DNA of 64,000 nucleotides from Pholiota molesta. Taxonomy: Eukaryota; Basidiomycota; Agaricomycetes; Agaricales; Strophariaceae. The notes beneath the pieces are model-generated. The model saw nothing but the letters and a program-made list of their open reading frames with translations. It had not been told where the DNA came from and made no database searches. The DNA is taken from contig JACGCK010000004.1 of the NCBI GenBank assembly GCA_014925825.1, forward strand, positions 248,001 to 312,000. The letters are read 5' to 3'. Positions within the stretch are counted from its first letter, which is position 1. Each line of letters begins with the position of its first letter. This document shows, one piece after another, positions 47,962 to 59,788 of the stretch. The translations under genes and the position numbers were made by a program.

Positions 47962-50375
47962 CTACTTCAGCGTGGCTCCTACTTTAGTCTTCAAAGTCCC
48001 ATCTTCGGCCCACTCTTGGGACGGTTTTACACTGTCCACGAACCTCTGGTTCTCTGGATTATTCTTCAATAAATTATGCAAAGTAAAAATAGCATGCTCG
48101 CGCAGATCTAGCACATTGAAACCATAGTCAGTAAAAGGGTGTACAAAGAGAAAAAAAAGCCCACATACATGGATTCCTTTCGTCAATCACACAAAGGTTC
48201 ATGATCACGGGAAGACCGCCGGCCTCTCTCGTTCGGTCCTGCACGTCTTTCACACCATGTGCTAACACACCCAACAGGCGCACCAGGTCGCGTTTCAGGT
48301 AGGTAAAACCGGACCCATCAGCAACAGCAGGCGCGACGGATGACAATTGGTGTGCCATCAGCATTGACGGGTTTTCCGAATTGAATACGGGGTAAAAAGA
48401 TGTCGAGGAGATGCAGTAACTCTATATAAGTTGACTTTCATTAATTCTGCGTGCAGGAAGGAAAAATGGAATGCGAAGGCTGACCTATTAAATTCTCGAT
48501 CACACCCACGTCACCGTGTTTCTTCAAAATATAATATCCTTTCATATTGGTGAAGGCTGTGTATGTGGAAGTGCCCTCCTCGAGGCGCGTCTGCTGCTCC
48601 TCTGCCTCCAGGCATATTGTGACAATGCATTGTGTAACAAGCACGAGCGCTTCGCAGACCTTCGGTAGCATCACATCTAGTTCCTGTGGGAATGTTGACA
48701 ATGCTGCTGCTGTTGCAGGGGCTGCCGCATACGTAGGGGGCGAAGGCGAAAGATTTGGTGATTTCTCCGAAGACGAGGAAGAATCAGACGATGTCCTCTC
48801 CATTGGAGATCATCCCCGGCAGTGTCAACCTCTTTGCCTTTGGCACCATCCCTAGCGAGCGCTGCATCGCATTCTGCGCATACTCCGACAGACTGAAAAA
48901 GCGCTTTGCCAAAAACGAGCCCAACGACTCGTGGGTGCGTAGGATCTCGGGTATCTGCGTGCTCGTGGGGTTTAGCTGATTCGCTTGGAGATACGAGTCG
49001 ACAAGCTTGAGCAGTGTGGTTTGATGAGGGGTGACGATCTCATTCGGGCTAGATAGATTGTTGATTAGGAGTTGATAGATAGAGCGCGGTTTAACTCCGA
49101 CGAGACTATATACTCACATGGTAAATTTTTATATAGGTCGTGCACAAAACCCTCTTCGATGAACTGGGTGAAGATGGCGTATCTAGTTGATATTTAGATT
49201 TAAATTATGAAATCGACTGTTCATACACTCACCCAACATCGAAAGCTTTGGCTCCTTCACTGCCTTCATCCGCTTCGTGCAACTTGACCATATTATCGAG
49301 TAAACCAATGCATATGCGCACTCCAACTTTAGTCTTCGCCAACAGTTGACTAAAAATACAAGTTAAGAAGCATGCTAGCTTATATATCAGTCGTGTACTC
49401 ACGTTCGCTTCCGACTTCCGTGGATGCAGTTCAGGATGAAGATCAGTGTGGTCAAGAGCGTGCGGGCATCTGGAGATCCCAACAACCGACTAGCTCGTTT
49501 CAATCAACAATGAGTTTAGGGGCGCTGTAGAAGGATACGAAAATACCACGGACATTAGGACGACCTGATCCTCTGGGAGGTTCATGTATGTCTCCCACAT
49601 GCGGGCGACAAGCGTATCATTAGCTGTGACTGTGTTCGAGAGAGCCTGTGTGAGTACGCGCGCCGTAGCAACAGCTATTGATAGAGGGTGAGTAACCTGG
49701 ATTCCTAGATGCACTGCACTGGCAGAGGGAAGAGAGATGGGGACGTACAATCGCTGTCCTCCATGGCTGACCAAGAGGTGTAGAAATGAAGGAGACGGCG
49801 CATATCTGGCTCATTTTCACTGCAAGGGTCGTCAGTGATGGCTGCAACCCTTTTGGGCTTGGAAACGGGCGGCAGAAACCCCGCCATGGAGATTAGATTG
49901 CGAAAGCACTCACTATGCGCGCAGCTGATTCGCTGGGACTCCGGCCACTAGGTTTCTGGTAAACTTGGCCAGGGCGGTGCACAGCTCGCGCAGGCCCCCA
50001 CCCGAGCCCTCGCCGCGCCCGTGCCCCGCGTCTTCGTCCGACTCGTCGTCGTTCTCCCAGAAGGAGAGCTGCGTCCGCGTGAGATCGCGCCAGAGTTTGC
50101 GCAGATCGGCCCAGAGCTTGAGGTCAGCGCCAGCTTCGATTCTGTGTGGAGTCGATCAGCGTCTTTCTCCGAGGTGCAGGGATGCAGGCGTTATAATTAT
50201 ACCTGACTGTCTCACTCCGCGCGAGCGAGAGCGCTGTGAGCTCGAGGACGGCAGTGAGCGAGCGGATTTTGCGCTTGTTGTTGATGTTGAAATCTATGCA
50301 GGCCTGCCTGAACTGGGTGGCAACGATGGAGTTGGATGAGTGGTCCATGAGGGATGGAACAAGAAGCGGGAGCAA
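47962..50375 (-). CDS. Ataxin-10 homologue (armadillo-like)
   Basis: Matches the ataxin-10 family (yeast Ctr86), armadillo-type scaffold proteins with roles in cytokinesis and signalling; function here is inferred only. The start is at 50375, or MDHSSNSIVATQFRQACIDF at 50348. Helical repeats follow: KIRSLTAVLELTALSLARSE, LKLWADLRKLWRDLTRTQLS, an acidic Gly insert, ELCTALAKFTRNLVAGVPAN, ENEPDMRRLLHFYTSWSAME. Next come exons with DTLVARMWETYMNLPEDQVV. The conserved C-terminal domain reads FTYLKRDLVRLLGVLAHGVK, DVQDRTREAGGLPVIMNLCV, IDERNP, DLREHAIFTLHNLLKNNPEN and ends LKTKVGATLK. About twelve short exons on the minus strand. Frame corrections may be needed near 48800. Convergent with LEO1, 180 bases away. 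Confidence 0.85.
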
Positions 50376-50481
50376 AGTGTTTTAGACGGTTGGGCTTACA
50401 TATGGCTGGGACGCGAGAGATTGACAAGCATTTGATCTGACGCCTGTCATCATCCGCGCTTGCACTGCGACCAACACGTCC

Positions 50482-51208
50482 ATGTCTCCCTCCGACATTA
50501 ACATTTCTCTTGAAACCCACCTCATCCGCGCTCTCAAGCCAATCTATCCGCATTTGCCCGCCCAAATAGCACAGACACTCGAACCATATGTCGGCGACTC
50601 TCCGCCAGCGCTCATTCCGTACACCACTCTCTTCGAGCTTTCCAAGTGGACACGCACAGAGGAGGGCCACAAAGCCCTCAAGTCAAACGAATGGATCCAC
50701 ATTCATATTCTATGATCTCTCTGCTTGCTGGCTCGACCACATCACCCGACCGCAAGTTCGGCGCTTATGTGCCACCTAAAGACCCAGAAGAAATAGAAGC
50801 AGACCGTATACGTGAAAGGAAGACGATTACAGTACTACTTAACGCCCTGTTAAGCATAGGGTGTGTTGGATTCACGGCATGGTGGGCAGCAGACAAGACG
50901 GGCTGGAAAGCGGAATGGGTATGTCCTTTCTAGTCTATCTATAACGTCAATTATCTAATTCAATTTAGCGCGCTCTTTTTGCTCTCTTCGCCGCTTCGTT
51001 GTGGCCATCGCGAAGCAGGACTCTACATGATCTGGATGTCGCGGCAATCCACATCCCAAACATCCCGGCAAAAACGCGATCTGCGCGTCACAAGAAAATG
51101 GATCCTGCCCCAGTAACGGACCATGTCGCCAATGACGATCCCCAAGTCATCACAGACTCTGCAAATGAGGCATTGACATCGGCCACACTGCGGCAGAGAC
51201 GATCGTAA
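50482..51208 (+). CDS. VMA12: V-ATPase assembly factor VMA12/VPH2, one apparent frameshift
   Basis: ER membrane factor needed to assemble the V0 sector of the vacuolar H+-ATPase. Start at 50482 (MSPSDINISLETHLIRALKP). The Vma12 pattern is SMISLLAGSTTSPDRKFGAY followed by VPPKDPEEIEADRIRERKTI and a hydrophobic hairpin TVLLNALLSIGCVGFTAWWA, RALFALFAASLW. The C-terminal tail ends EALTSATLRQRRS (stop TAA 51206-51208). One intron (about 50918-50968). Near 50690 the frame breaks between GHKALKSN and MDPHSYSMISLL; one missing base would restore it. Length about 210 residues, as in the family. Confidence 0.83.
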
Positions 51209-51264
51209 TATACCCGTTCCGTGTTTTCCTCTGGCACTTTCTGCATCCAGGAATATATCTTTCG

Positions 51265-52243
51265 CTACCGGTAGACTTGCAGTGCTTTCATCAAGAGCGA
51301 CAGGTACCAGCCTGTTAATCCCCAGACCTCTATCTTCCCATTGACACCAGGCCCACCTCGTCCACTGTTTCTCCCTGTTGCGTGTCACGGCATCCTCTGG
51401 GAGGTGTGCTTGCACAAGATCCGTAACATCAACGGCCCAGTATGGTTCACTTCCGCGAAACATGGAAGTTCGAATACGCGTTGGAGATGCAAAGACTTTC
51501 AATGGTAAGTGGATCGCAGTGGCAACTTCCGAGGGGGATACCTGCGTGCGGAGAACGTCCATGTCGAGAGAGGAAATGGCTCTTCGGCTGCCATTGCCTG
51601 CTGTTCGCCTGGAGAGTGAACGAAGCCCTGTTGACGTGTAATTAAATACAGCTTGTTCGCGTACAAATGTTGACAGACTTACAACGATTGGCCACACTCT
51701 CATATCACCCGCAAGTTCATTTCTGGTGGTCCAATTTCACCTAAAATCTCCACGCAGCTCGGGTCGACACCCAATTCCTCTTGAGTTTCGCGCAGTGCGC
51801 CATGGGCAAACGATTCATCTATCTGTCAATAGCATGAGATAGAGCGTCCAAAATCGCATAAGGACAGAGGCTTGCATCGTCTATTCGGCCACCCGGAAAG
51901 CTAATGATGATCATGTAAACAACTGACAGGCTGAGCATGCGGTCGCGTCCCGCGGGTAATTGGCGAGCTGAGGCCCACCTTATCTCTCCAGAATGGATCG
52001 CAGCGTCTTCGCGCGCACTTCGAGCAGGATGCCAGGTTCGCCCCCAACGTTGCAGAAAGGGATCAGAACAGCCGCGTTCCGCCGTTTGGACGCCCCTGAT
52101 TGATTGGACGCGCTGTCCGAGAGATCCGGGACGCGTTGGAGCGCATTTCGGAGGATGTTTAGCGTCGAGGGAGTGAAAGGCTTTGTGAGGGATATGAGTC
52201 CTGCGGAAGAAAGACTCTGGGATGCTCGATGGGAGAAGGACAT
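51265..52243 (-). CDS. PCD1: Nudix hydrolase, CoA/8-oxo-dGTP pyrophosphatase type (Pcd1/NUDT7-like), frameshifts and a GC-AG intron
   Basis: Peroxisomal or mitochondrial Nudix enzymes of this group hydrolyse CoA derivatives or oxidised nucleotides. Start at 52243 (MSFSHRASQSLSSAGLISLT). The family signature is NAAVLIPFCNVGGEPGILLE, VRAKTLR, HSGE, SFPGGRIDD joined to IDESFAHGALRETQEELGVD (the Nudix box), then CVEILGEIGPPEMN and GDMRVWPIV. The C-terminal part has VATAIHLPLKVFASPTRIR, PYWAVDVTDLV and the conserved ending KIEVWGLTGWYLSLLMKALQ, stop at 51265-51267. The Nudix box is interrupted by a 53-nt intron (51823-51875) whose donor is GC (GCAAGC) rather than GT. One-base losses are needed near 51708 (CCC run), near 51380 and near 52000. 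Convergent with VMA12, 56 bases apart. Confidence 0.85.
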
Positions 52244-52326
52244 TGCAAGGTGGAAGCGAACTAGAAATGTGAGCCAGGAGGCTCGGCCGAGTCATTTTGC
52301 CGTTGGCACAGCCACATAGAGTACTT

Positions 52327-54457
52327 ATGACATCGTTGACCCTGCTCGGGCCCGTTCTCCTTCACTCTTCCAATGCCATGAAGCGGGATACCAATACGCA
52401 TCGTCTTGTATCCAGAAACCCAAAACCTTCTCCTCCTCTCCCAAGCTCCGGGACCGTTTGTCCCAGTATCTCTCTTCCAACCACTCCAAACCACTCGCCG
52501 AAGCGTCTCTCCGAAGAAACACCCTTTCCCGACGGCCCCAGCTCAAAAAGACTACAGACACGGTCCTATAGCGTTGACTGGATGATTTGGATCATATGGG
52601 CACTGTTATACATACTACAAAGGACAAGGGTCGAGGTGCGTGCATGACCCACTACTTCTAGAAATCTGACTTACTGACGGAACAGCATTTATTAGGCCCC
52701 GCTGAAGCGACTTTCGTGCCGCATACACGAAAAAAGATGGGTCGACCAATCTCCCTGAAGGCACCGTGCATGTCTTCCGCGATGGCGCCGGCAAACCTAC
52801 GCCTGAAGAACTCGAAGCCAAAGTCGACGAGATGTCGCTTACTGAAGCGCTTGACGGGGATTCGGATGGAATTATGCTGGGTGTGTTGGCTGTGCCAGCT
52901 GGATGACACCTTCCGACTTTCTCGACTTTGTCGCCCGCTGTGGAAGGCATATCGCATCTCCGAATTATCAGGTATGTAAAACAAACTGGAAATGCCTCGC
53001 AAAAAGAAAAAGTTCTCATACATGATCTCTGTTTCAGAGATTTTGCCCCGAATCGCTCGATGGTTATTCTGAAATTTATGAATCCAGGCGATGCATCAGA
53101 ATTCATCGAGGCTTATAATGGAAAGCCATTCAATTCTATGGAAGTTCGTGATATGTTTTATTCCTTGTTTCACCACGAATTCATTCAGGTTGCCGTCTTA
53201 GCCAGAAATATGTCATGTCGTCCATGTTTTATCCGTGGTCATCGACGTGGATGACACGCTTTCACAGTCAATGACACGGTTAGCATCGGGGCAGGGCCAA
53301 ATGTACGAGCTACCAACATGTCCTGTGTGTCTTGAACGCATGGACTCTGCGGTGACTGGCCTTATACTGTGCCTTGCTCGCATACGTTTCATTGCGCATG
53401 CTTAGTAAATGGGGCGACAGTCGGTACGTGCATCGACTTTTTTTCAAACGAAACTTACCTTATTTATTCAGATGTCCTGTCTGTCGATATTCCCAGAATC
53501 TTCTATCTTCTCATCCGACAACCTCATCTTCGGCGCGGACGATTCCGTTCGCAAATCCCACCTCATCCAGTCAATCATCATGTTCTTCCTGTGCTTCCAC
53601 CACCAATCTTTGGATATGCCTCATCTGTGGAAATGTTGGCTGTGGACGATACGGCCAAGCCCATGCTCAAGCACATTACCAAGCAACAACACATCTATAC
53701 GCGCTGGAACTCGAGACACAGCGCGTGTGGGACTACGCAGGCGACGGATACGTGCATCGGCTGATACAGAACAAGGCAGATGGGAAATTGGTCGAGCTTC
53801 CCAGCGCGGCGTCGTCGATGGGCGCTACGCCTAGAGAGGGCGGTCTCGGTCCGTCGCAGGCGGACGCATTGACCGCAGAGAAGATCGAAGCCATTGGCAT
53901 TGAGTACTCGTATCTGCTTACGTCGCAATTAGATTCCCAGCGTGCGTTTTATGACGAGCAGACGATCGAACTGCGCACGCAGGTAGGGGAGCTTAAGTCA
54001 TTGATGGAGACACTTAGCGGGGAGTTCCAACGGGAACGAATACGAAACAAGGAAGAGGAGGCACGGATACGCAGGGAAGAAGAAGAAAAGCCCCCTCCTA
54101 ATCAAAGAGAAACAAAAGGCCGAACACCGCGCCGAGAAAGTGGCGGAACTGGCGCGGAGACTGGAGAAAGAGCTGAGGGACGAACGCGCCGTCTCCGAGG
54201 GGCTGATGAAGAACCTCGCGAAGCTCAAGGAAAAGGCGGAGCTCGCGGACAAGGAGAAAGAGACCTTCTCGAGCAAGGTGAGGGAGCTCGAGGAGCAGGT
54301 CAGGGATGTGATGTTCTTTCTTGAGGCGAAGACCAAGATCGAGCAGGGGGGCGGCGTCGAATCGGAGGCAGCTGGGGGTTCGATTGCTGTGCCCACGCCA
54401 CCTCCGCCGCCTCCCTCCGCGGTGAATGGAAAGAAAAAGAAGGGCCGGAAACGATAG
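52327..54457 (+). CDS. ETP1: BRAP2/ETP1-type RING and ZnF-UBP protein, many apparent frameshifts
   Basis: BRAP2-type E3 ligases combine a BRAP2 RNA-recognition-like domain, a RING finger, a ubiquitin-binding ZnF-UBP and a coiled coil; yeast Etp1 functions in ethanol and nutrient signalling. Visible in order: KLRDRLSQYLSSNHSKPLAE, EGTVHVFRDGAGKPTPEELE, PAVEGISHLRIIR, FAPNRSMVILKFMNPGDASE, AYNGKPFNSME, ICHVVHV, the RING CPVCLERMDSAVTG / VPCSHTFHCAC / CPVCRYSQ, and the UBP finger LWICLICGNVGCGRYGQAHA ... THLYALELETQRVWDYAGDG. A coiled coil (EKVAELARRLEKELRDERAV) follows, and the ending is VRDVMFFLEAKTKIEQGGG...KKKKGRKR. At least six one-base losses are needed (about 52575, 52905, 52940, 53365, 53400, 54095). 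The exact start is uncertain. Confidence 0.87.
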
Positions 54458-55085
54458 ACCTTCTGGTCCATGGCATTGCACATCCCTCGCTCAGCCTTGC
54501 TACTACATAGAGTATTTGCGAGGCAGGGGAAGATTGCATCTTGAACACTACATTGTGTTACGCTCATCCTTCGCACACAGCATGCAATTCCGCCAATTCC
54601 GACTCGGAATCAAGTCTTCTAGCACGGCGATTGTGTCTTTGAGTATCGATGCTTTCCATGGAAGTAAACGGAGATTGGCAATATTCTGCTTCTATGCAGC
54701 GCGAAAACACTCAGCCTCCATACTCACGCTGCACACCATGTCGAAGACTTATGTGGACTGGAAGGGTTATTCCTGTGTATCGATGAGATGGATCTAACAA
54801 GTTATTCACAATCTCGTTGCATACAATAGAGTTGATAAATATGTAGGTCATAGAGTTGATAAATATGTGTGGCAATGCTCAGCGCTCAGGCTGTCATCCG
54901 ACGAAGCAAGTACATAGCTCCAACTACAGTCCTTAATAGATCCTATACATATTTACGTTTTACACAAATAAGTAAGTAATAAAAAACACTCATTTGCAAT
55001 TCGAGTATCGCGGAAATTGGCGTGCATAAATAGACCGCTATCTGAAAGAGCGGGCGAAATAATAATTCAGTCCTGTCGAGTCGAT
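54458..55085. other. Convergent 3' region after BRAP2
   Basis: About 630 bases; AT-rich with a short direct repeat (AGAGTTGATAAATATGT, at about 54829 and 54852). No gene supported. Confidence 0.5.
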
Positions 55086-55708
55086 CTACGGCTCGGTATT
55101 TGTCCTGGAGAATTCAAGGTGCCCAGCAATGAGCCATGCATAGCCTGCCAATACAATCATGTTCACAGCACTCACGATTCGGATCCGCTCCACCAACGGC
55201 AAGCTGCCACAGAGAAGAGACTATTGTCCATACCAGGGCTAAGTAATCTTTCTCGAACATCCAGGCTGCGTTGTATATCGTGTACTTCTCGTAGATGCCC
55301 AACCAGTACAGCCTGCAGAGCATTCAGTCAATAATGCAAGGCAAACGTAATGGAGTCAAGGGGGTCAAGGGGATCCAGTCGCGCTGTAAACTCCAGGAAG
55401 CCCGACCTCGTCGGGAGGATAAGCACCTATAAGCACTCACAGCAAGAAAACGACAACGCCGTACATCCAGTCCAACGTGTTGGGGGCTGTGGACGGCCAT
55501 TGTAGGACAATCTCGCTTTGGAGAGCCCAAAACTAGCGGTCAGGAAAATGACGAGGAGACGGTATCCCGTTATCTTGGGTATAAAACGATTAACACCTCG
55601 CGTGCTGGGCCCGCCCAGCGTCGAGGTTCTGCGTGGTGGCTCTGCTCGCGGGTCGTAGTTTGAGTTGGAAGAGCTGCTGGCCTGGGGTTGCCTGAAGTGA
55701 TCGGACAT
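55086..55708 (-). CDS. Small multi-span membrane protein of unknown function
   Basis: Start at 55708: MSDHFRQPQASSSSNSNYDP, a polar leader ending STRGVNRFIPKITG. A hydrophobic helix follows (YRLLVIFLTASFGLSKA), then a conserved-looking loop (LSYNGRP) and a second helix DWMYGVVVFLL. An intron follows, then LYWLGIYEKYTIYNAAWMFE and a last helix RIVSAVNMIVLAGYAWLIAG, ending HLEFSRTNTEP. Frame corrections near 55478 and 55210 are needed to join these pieces. I do not recognise the family; three to four membrane spans and about 160 residues. Function unknown. Confidence 0.6.
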
Positions 55709-56342
55709 GGTATCTTAGCGCCCACGGTCCGAAAGAGCGCGCTAATGCAGTAGATATGCGAAATACGATGGTGTTGTCACCTCTGAAGTGTGCGATGGAA
55801 GGTAGAAATTGTAGAAAGCGTGTGCAAAACTAATACTTGACAGGCGCCTATTGCATTATGCTTGTCATGTCAGGATCACAGGATCGGAGTTTAGGCCTTT
55901 AGGACCTGAGGCCTGAAAGTTGAAGCTTGAGCTTGAACGTTGAACATCCACCTCGTTCGGACCCGGTAAAGTAGATATTCGCATACTCATTCGTTTTGTA
56001 GAAAAGCCTGTGCTCGACGAATTACACTCCCATGTAAAAAGCTTTTCTTATCAGATGATTGTTTAGGACTGGAAGAATTTCAACAACCCAGTGCAGAATT
56101 ATCAAGCGACCGTAACCAGGGCATTCAATGAATCATGCAAAGAGACATTCAGACACATTGAAAATCGTCGAAGATACGACTGCTTATTCGGTGCAAAAAT
56201 TTCCAAATGGGTACGATCAAGGCAGCTCATGGATCCCGTTTAAGCAGGAAGAGGACGACAACTCCATGGGCCATAAACGCTGAAGAGACCACATAGCGTA
56301 AGGGGTATGCAAATTAGGTTCAGGAATATTACATAGATACAC
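55709..56342. other. Spacer upstream of the small membrane-protein gene
   Basis: About 630 bases; no gene recognised. An AGGCCT(T/G)-type purine-pyrimidine repeat (TTTAGGCCTTTAGGACCTGAGGCC) occurs near 55891-55915. Confidence 0.45.
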
Positions 56343-59300
56343 TCAAAGGCCTTCAAAAAGGAAGATCCTGGGCCGATAACCCACCGCTCTGTTCCCATTG
56401 GAGGCCGCTACACCATTCCCATTCTGCCGCTGGGAAGCTGGAAACATCGACTGTTGCTTAGGAACGGCATATCCAGCGCTGCCCAAAGACGATGACGGAG
56501 GTGAAGAGGGTTGCATGGGGTGGCGTTCATGGGTGGGGAGGGAAATTCCACGTAGGAAGAGGTTTGTTGGCGGCCCCGTTGGAATCGAGAATGCGGCCGG
56601 GGATGAACGAGACGCTGTGAGAGATGCGGCAGCCTGTTCTTGCTGGGTCTGCATCGATCCACCACCCCCACTGCTGAAGTAATCTACGTTGGAGGATTTG
56701 CTATTTGAGGGCGGGGGCTGCAGTGCCTCTGGAAGGGGTGACGGAGGATTCAACCATCGGCCTCTGGCTGCTGCTGTCTCTAACAAGCTCATTGTACGAG
56801 AATGATCGTGTTTGGACACTTTTCGCGTTAGACCGTTGGAAGATTCCTTCGATTTTGCTGCCCCGGTGGGGGGTTTAGCCGATATGGCAGTACGAGCTGT
56901 AGATTTAGACGCAAACGATGTCGATTTTGCAGGCGGTTGTGGGGGCGGGGGATCTAAGAAGTCATCGAAGTCACCAAATGCATCAGATGTACTGTTAGCT
57001 GGTTGACCAATGGAAATAGGTGGCTTAGGTTGATCTATGTCTCTTGCCGGTGCAGCAAAGTCGTTGAATGGTCTGTATCCTGGATTCGTAGCTTGTGCAG
57101 GAGATGAGAGGAAGTCAGAGAAGTCGTCATCGTCATCTATGCTTATAGATTGAGTAGATGGTTGAGTAAGTTGTGGAATGCGAAGTGGTGTGTGAGAACG
57201 AGAACCAGGTGGTGGAGGTAAAGGGGATACGACACTACTGGTTCCAGATAACAGATCGAAGTTGGCCGTCGCTCGGTTATTCGCTGAGGGAGGAGGTGGA
57301 AGCGCGAATGAAGAAGTCGGCTTGGGGAGCAAGGGTGGTGAAGTCGATGGTGGTCTCGAGGACGACATAATCGGCACGAACGTGCGTTTATTTTGCGGAG
57401 GCGGCGGTTTACTCATTGGCGCCGAAGGATAATCAAAGGATGGCCAAGACTGATCTTCACTGCTTCGAATTTGCCGAGGTGCTTGATCCGATGCACGATC
57501 AGGACTCCCTATAGTGAGTGTTGGAATACTAGATGGTGGTATGAGGGTAGGCAACGTAGAGGATGAAGGGACTTGGGATAAAATGGGCTTGACAGGTGGC
57601 GTGGGCACGGCTGTCAATAATGAAAACGCTGAATCAGGTTGTGATGAACCTTGCGCTGTGTCCCCAAGGGTATCGAAGAAAGACATAAAATCGTCATTTT
57701 GTGTGGAACGACTAGGAGGTGGTGGCATCTGTGGAGGTTTGGGGGGCGCCTTTGGAGGTGGTGCAAGTGGTGGGGGTAGCGCGGTAGGAAGAGGCGGAGA
57801 TTTCAGCATCACGCTCAATGCATCTAATGGTGCAGTTTGGTCCATTTCAGGACTGCTGAAAGAAGGTACATCTGAAAGGAACTCGATATCATCGGAAGAA
57901 AGGGCAAGAGAATCCTTCGAGGATGCCTTTGTACGCGACGAAAAGCGACCCAGAAAGCGAGTTACCGCAGACGGTGGGGGCGGTGTCGGATCGCGTATAA
58001 TCGCGTCCATTGGATCTTGACTTGGGTTTCCGTAGGTCTCCGGCACGGCTTTCAATTCACTCGTCGGATTTGCGCTTGAAACAAAGGTAGCTACGCTGGG
58101 CGAGGAAGGCGTCGACCGACCAGCGGTCGCACTTTGCGAAGTGCTTGGGCGACCACTATCAATACTGGCGCGCGGAGAAGCCCCAGTTTTAACAGAAGAT
58201 ACCGCGGAATTACTGACAGGAGACGCAGATCTTTTAACAGTATCCGACGATGTTGTCCCTCTGCGCCCAAAGAATGACAATAGACCACCACTAGATTTTT
58301 TCTTTCCATCCTCTGAAGCAGGAGAGCTTTCCTTGTTAGATTCAAGAATTTTCCATCCAGCAGGAGTGATGTCATCCTGAACAATATTGGGTTTTGCCTT
58401 GATAGAAGCTTCCCAGGATGTGGACCCTTTTGACGCCATGTAGAGAGCCATAGGACTACTTCGGGTCAAATGAGAATGCCGGGTGAGCTTGAGCGCCTCC
58501 GACAATTGTTTTGATGTGAAAGTCTTGGGGAAAGAAACAATGGGAGGCAGGATCAAGTCCTCAGGCACCAGTCTCTGCATGGCCGCGTTTCTGTTAGAGT
58601 AGTGGGTCAAATCAAGTTAATATAATCAACGACAGAAAGACTGACAAACCGAGATTCTCCACATCGACAATTCGTTCTTTATCATGCTGATTTTCCGAAG
58701 AGGGTTCTCCTTCAGGCCAGAGATCAACAGATAATTCTTTAAACTGGAGAAGTATTGTGCAAGTAATTCTGGCGGCTGTAAATGATCAGGGATTGTTACG
58801 GTAGGATCCAGAAGTATACGAACGACATGCTGGTCCTGTTTCTCCTTCTGTTGACGTGCCTTTTCCCATTCGTCGTCGTCATCTGTTGTGTCCGCTATTT
58901 CCGCTGAGAATTAGGAGCTTCCCATGGCTCTGCTCCCCAAGCCAGAGCGTCAGCAGAGGGTAATGAAAAGGTAGGCTTCTTTGGTGTCCCCCATTCCTCT
59001 GAATCTTCTACAACCGTTTCGAAAGTCCCGAACCCATCGATATCATCTATTGGAGGGAGGGAGAGGGGTGGAACTACAGGTGAACGCGAAGGTGGATTTG
59101 GTGAGATTTCCCTTGATTCGGCGCGTGGTGGGGTAATAATGGGGCGTGGCTCTTCTTCGTCAGATACAGAAGACAACGAAGAGACGAAACATCATAATCT
59201 TGTCGTTCTTGGAGAGTGGGTTCGACAGAAGTAGCTTCATTTTCCGGTATCGAATCTTTACTGGTCAGTGATATTCTGTCGAAGGTCGATGGGCTGGGTT

Positions 59301-59540
59301 CCATCCGGCGGATGCGTCGCTACCCCATAATGAGGTTTCAGCAATATCTGGTTCTCCCCAGGACGTCGTGGGCTTTGACGACCATGCCGGAGTTGACAAG
59401 TCGTCTTCATGATCGCCTTGGATGACGGAAACAGAAGGAGCACCCCATGAGCTTGCTCCGCCGGTAATCGACGGGGTGGAGTGTTCATGGAGACTGGATT
59501 TGGAGGGTTCCCCCCAAGCGTTCGCCCAGGGATCCTCCAT
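56343..59540 (-). CDS. Large disordered trafficking-type protein, aftiphilin/Laa2-like
   Basis: Start at 59540 reads MEDPWANAWGEPSKSS, followed by repeated Trp-Gly motifs (SSWGAPS, TTSWGEPD, SLWGSDA, EEWGTPKK, LAWGAEPW) and DIDGFGTFETVVED. A short conserved block follows (PPELLAQYFSSLKELSVDLW, RLVPEDLILPPIVSFPKTFT, SPMALYMASKGSTSWEASIK). The remaining 600 residues are one uninterrupted Pro/Ser-rich frame with acidic-phenylalanine motifs DDFMSFFDTLGD, DDDDFSDFLSS and DAFGDFDDFLDPPP. Such FxDF/WG motifs bind the ear domains of AP-1 and GGA clathrin adaptors, and the layout resembles aftiphilin or yeast Laa2; this assignment is inferred from motifs only. The 5' part (59170-59300) needs one or two one-base corrections. 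Stop at 56343. Confidence 0.7.
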
Positions 59541-59788
59541 GGTAAGCACTGGCGTCGGTGGTTTTGGGAATGAGACTCAAGACATCTCCGATGGGAACTG
59601 GGCTAGCGGCGGTGGCTGTGTTGCCGAACGGAGTCTCCAACACGTGCCTGGTCCAGAAATAGACGAAAAGATCATTGGCCGGCTCCGGTGAGGCTGTTGA
59701 ATGTTGCCATCTTGACCAGCTTTCTCTCAATTACGACCCCATCATTCCCCTTCTCCCTCTCTTCTCCTATACCCCCATTTTCGCCTCG

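Noticed and set aside
53998..54576. 192-codon minus-strand open frame rich in Ser/Leu
   Set aside because: Antisense of the Glu/Arg-rich coiled coil of BRAP2.
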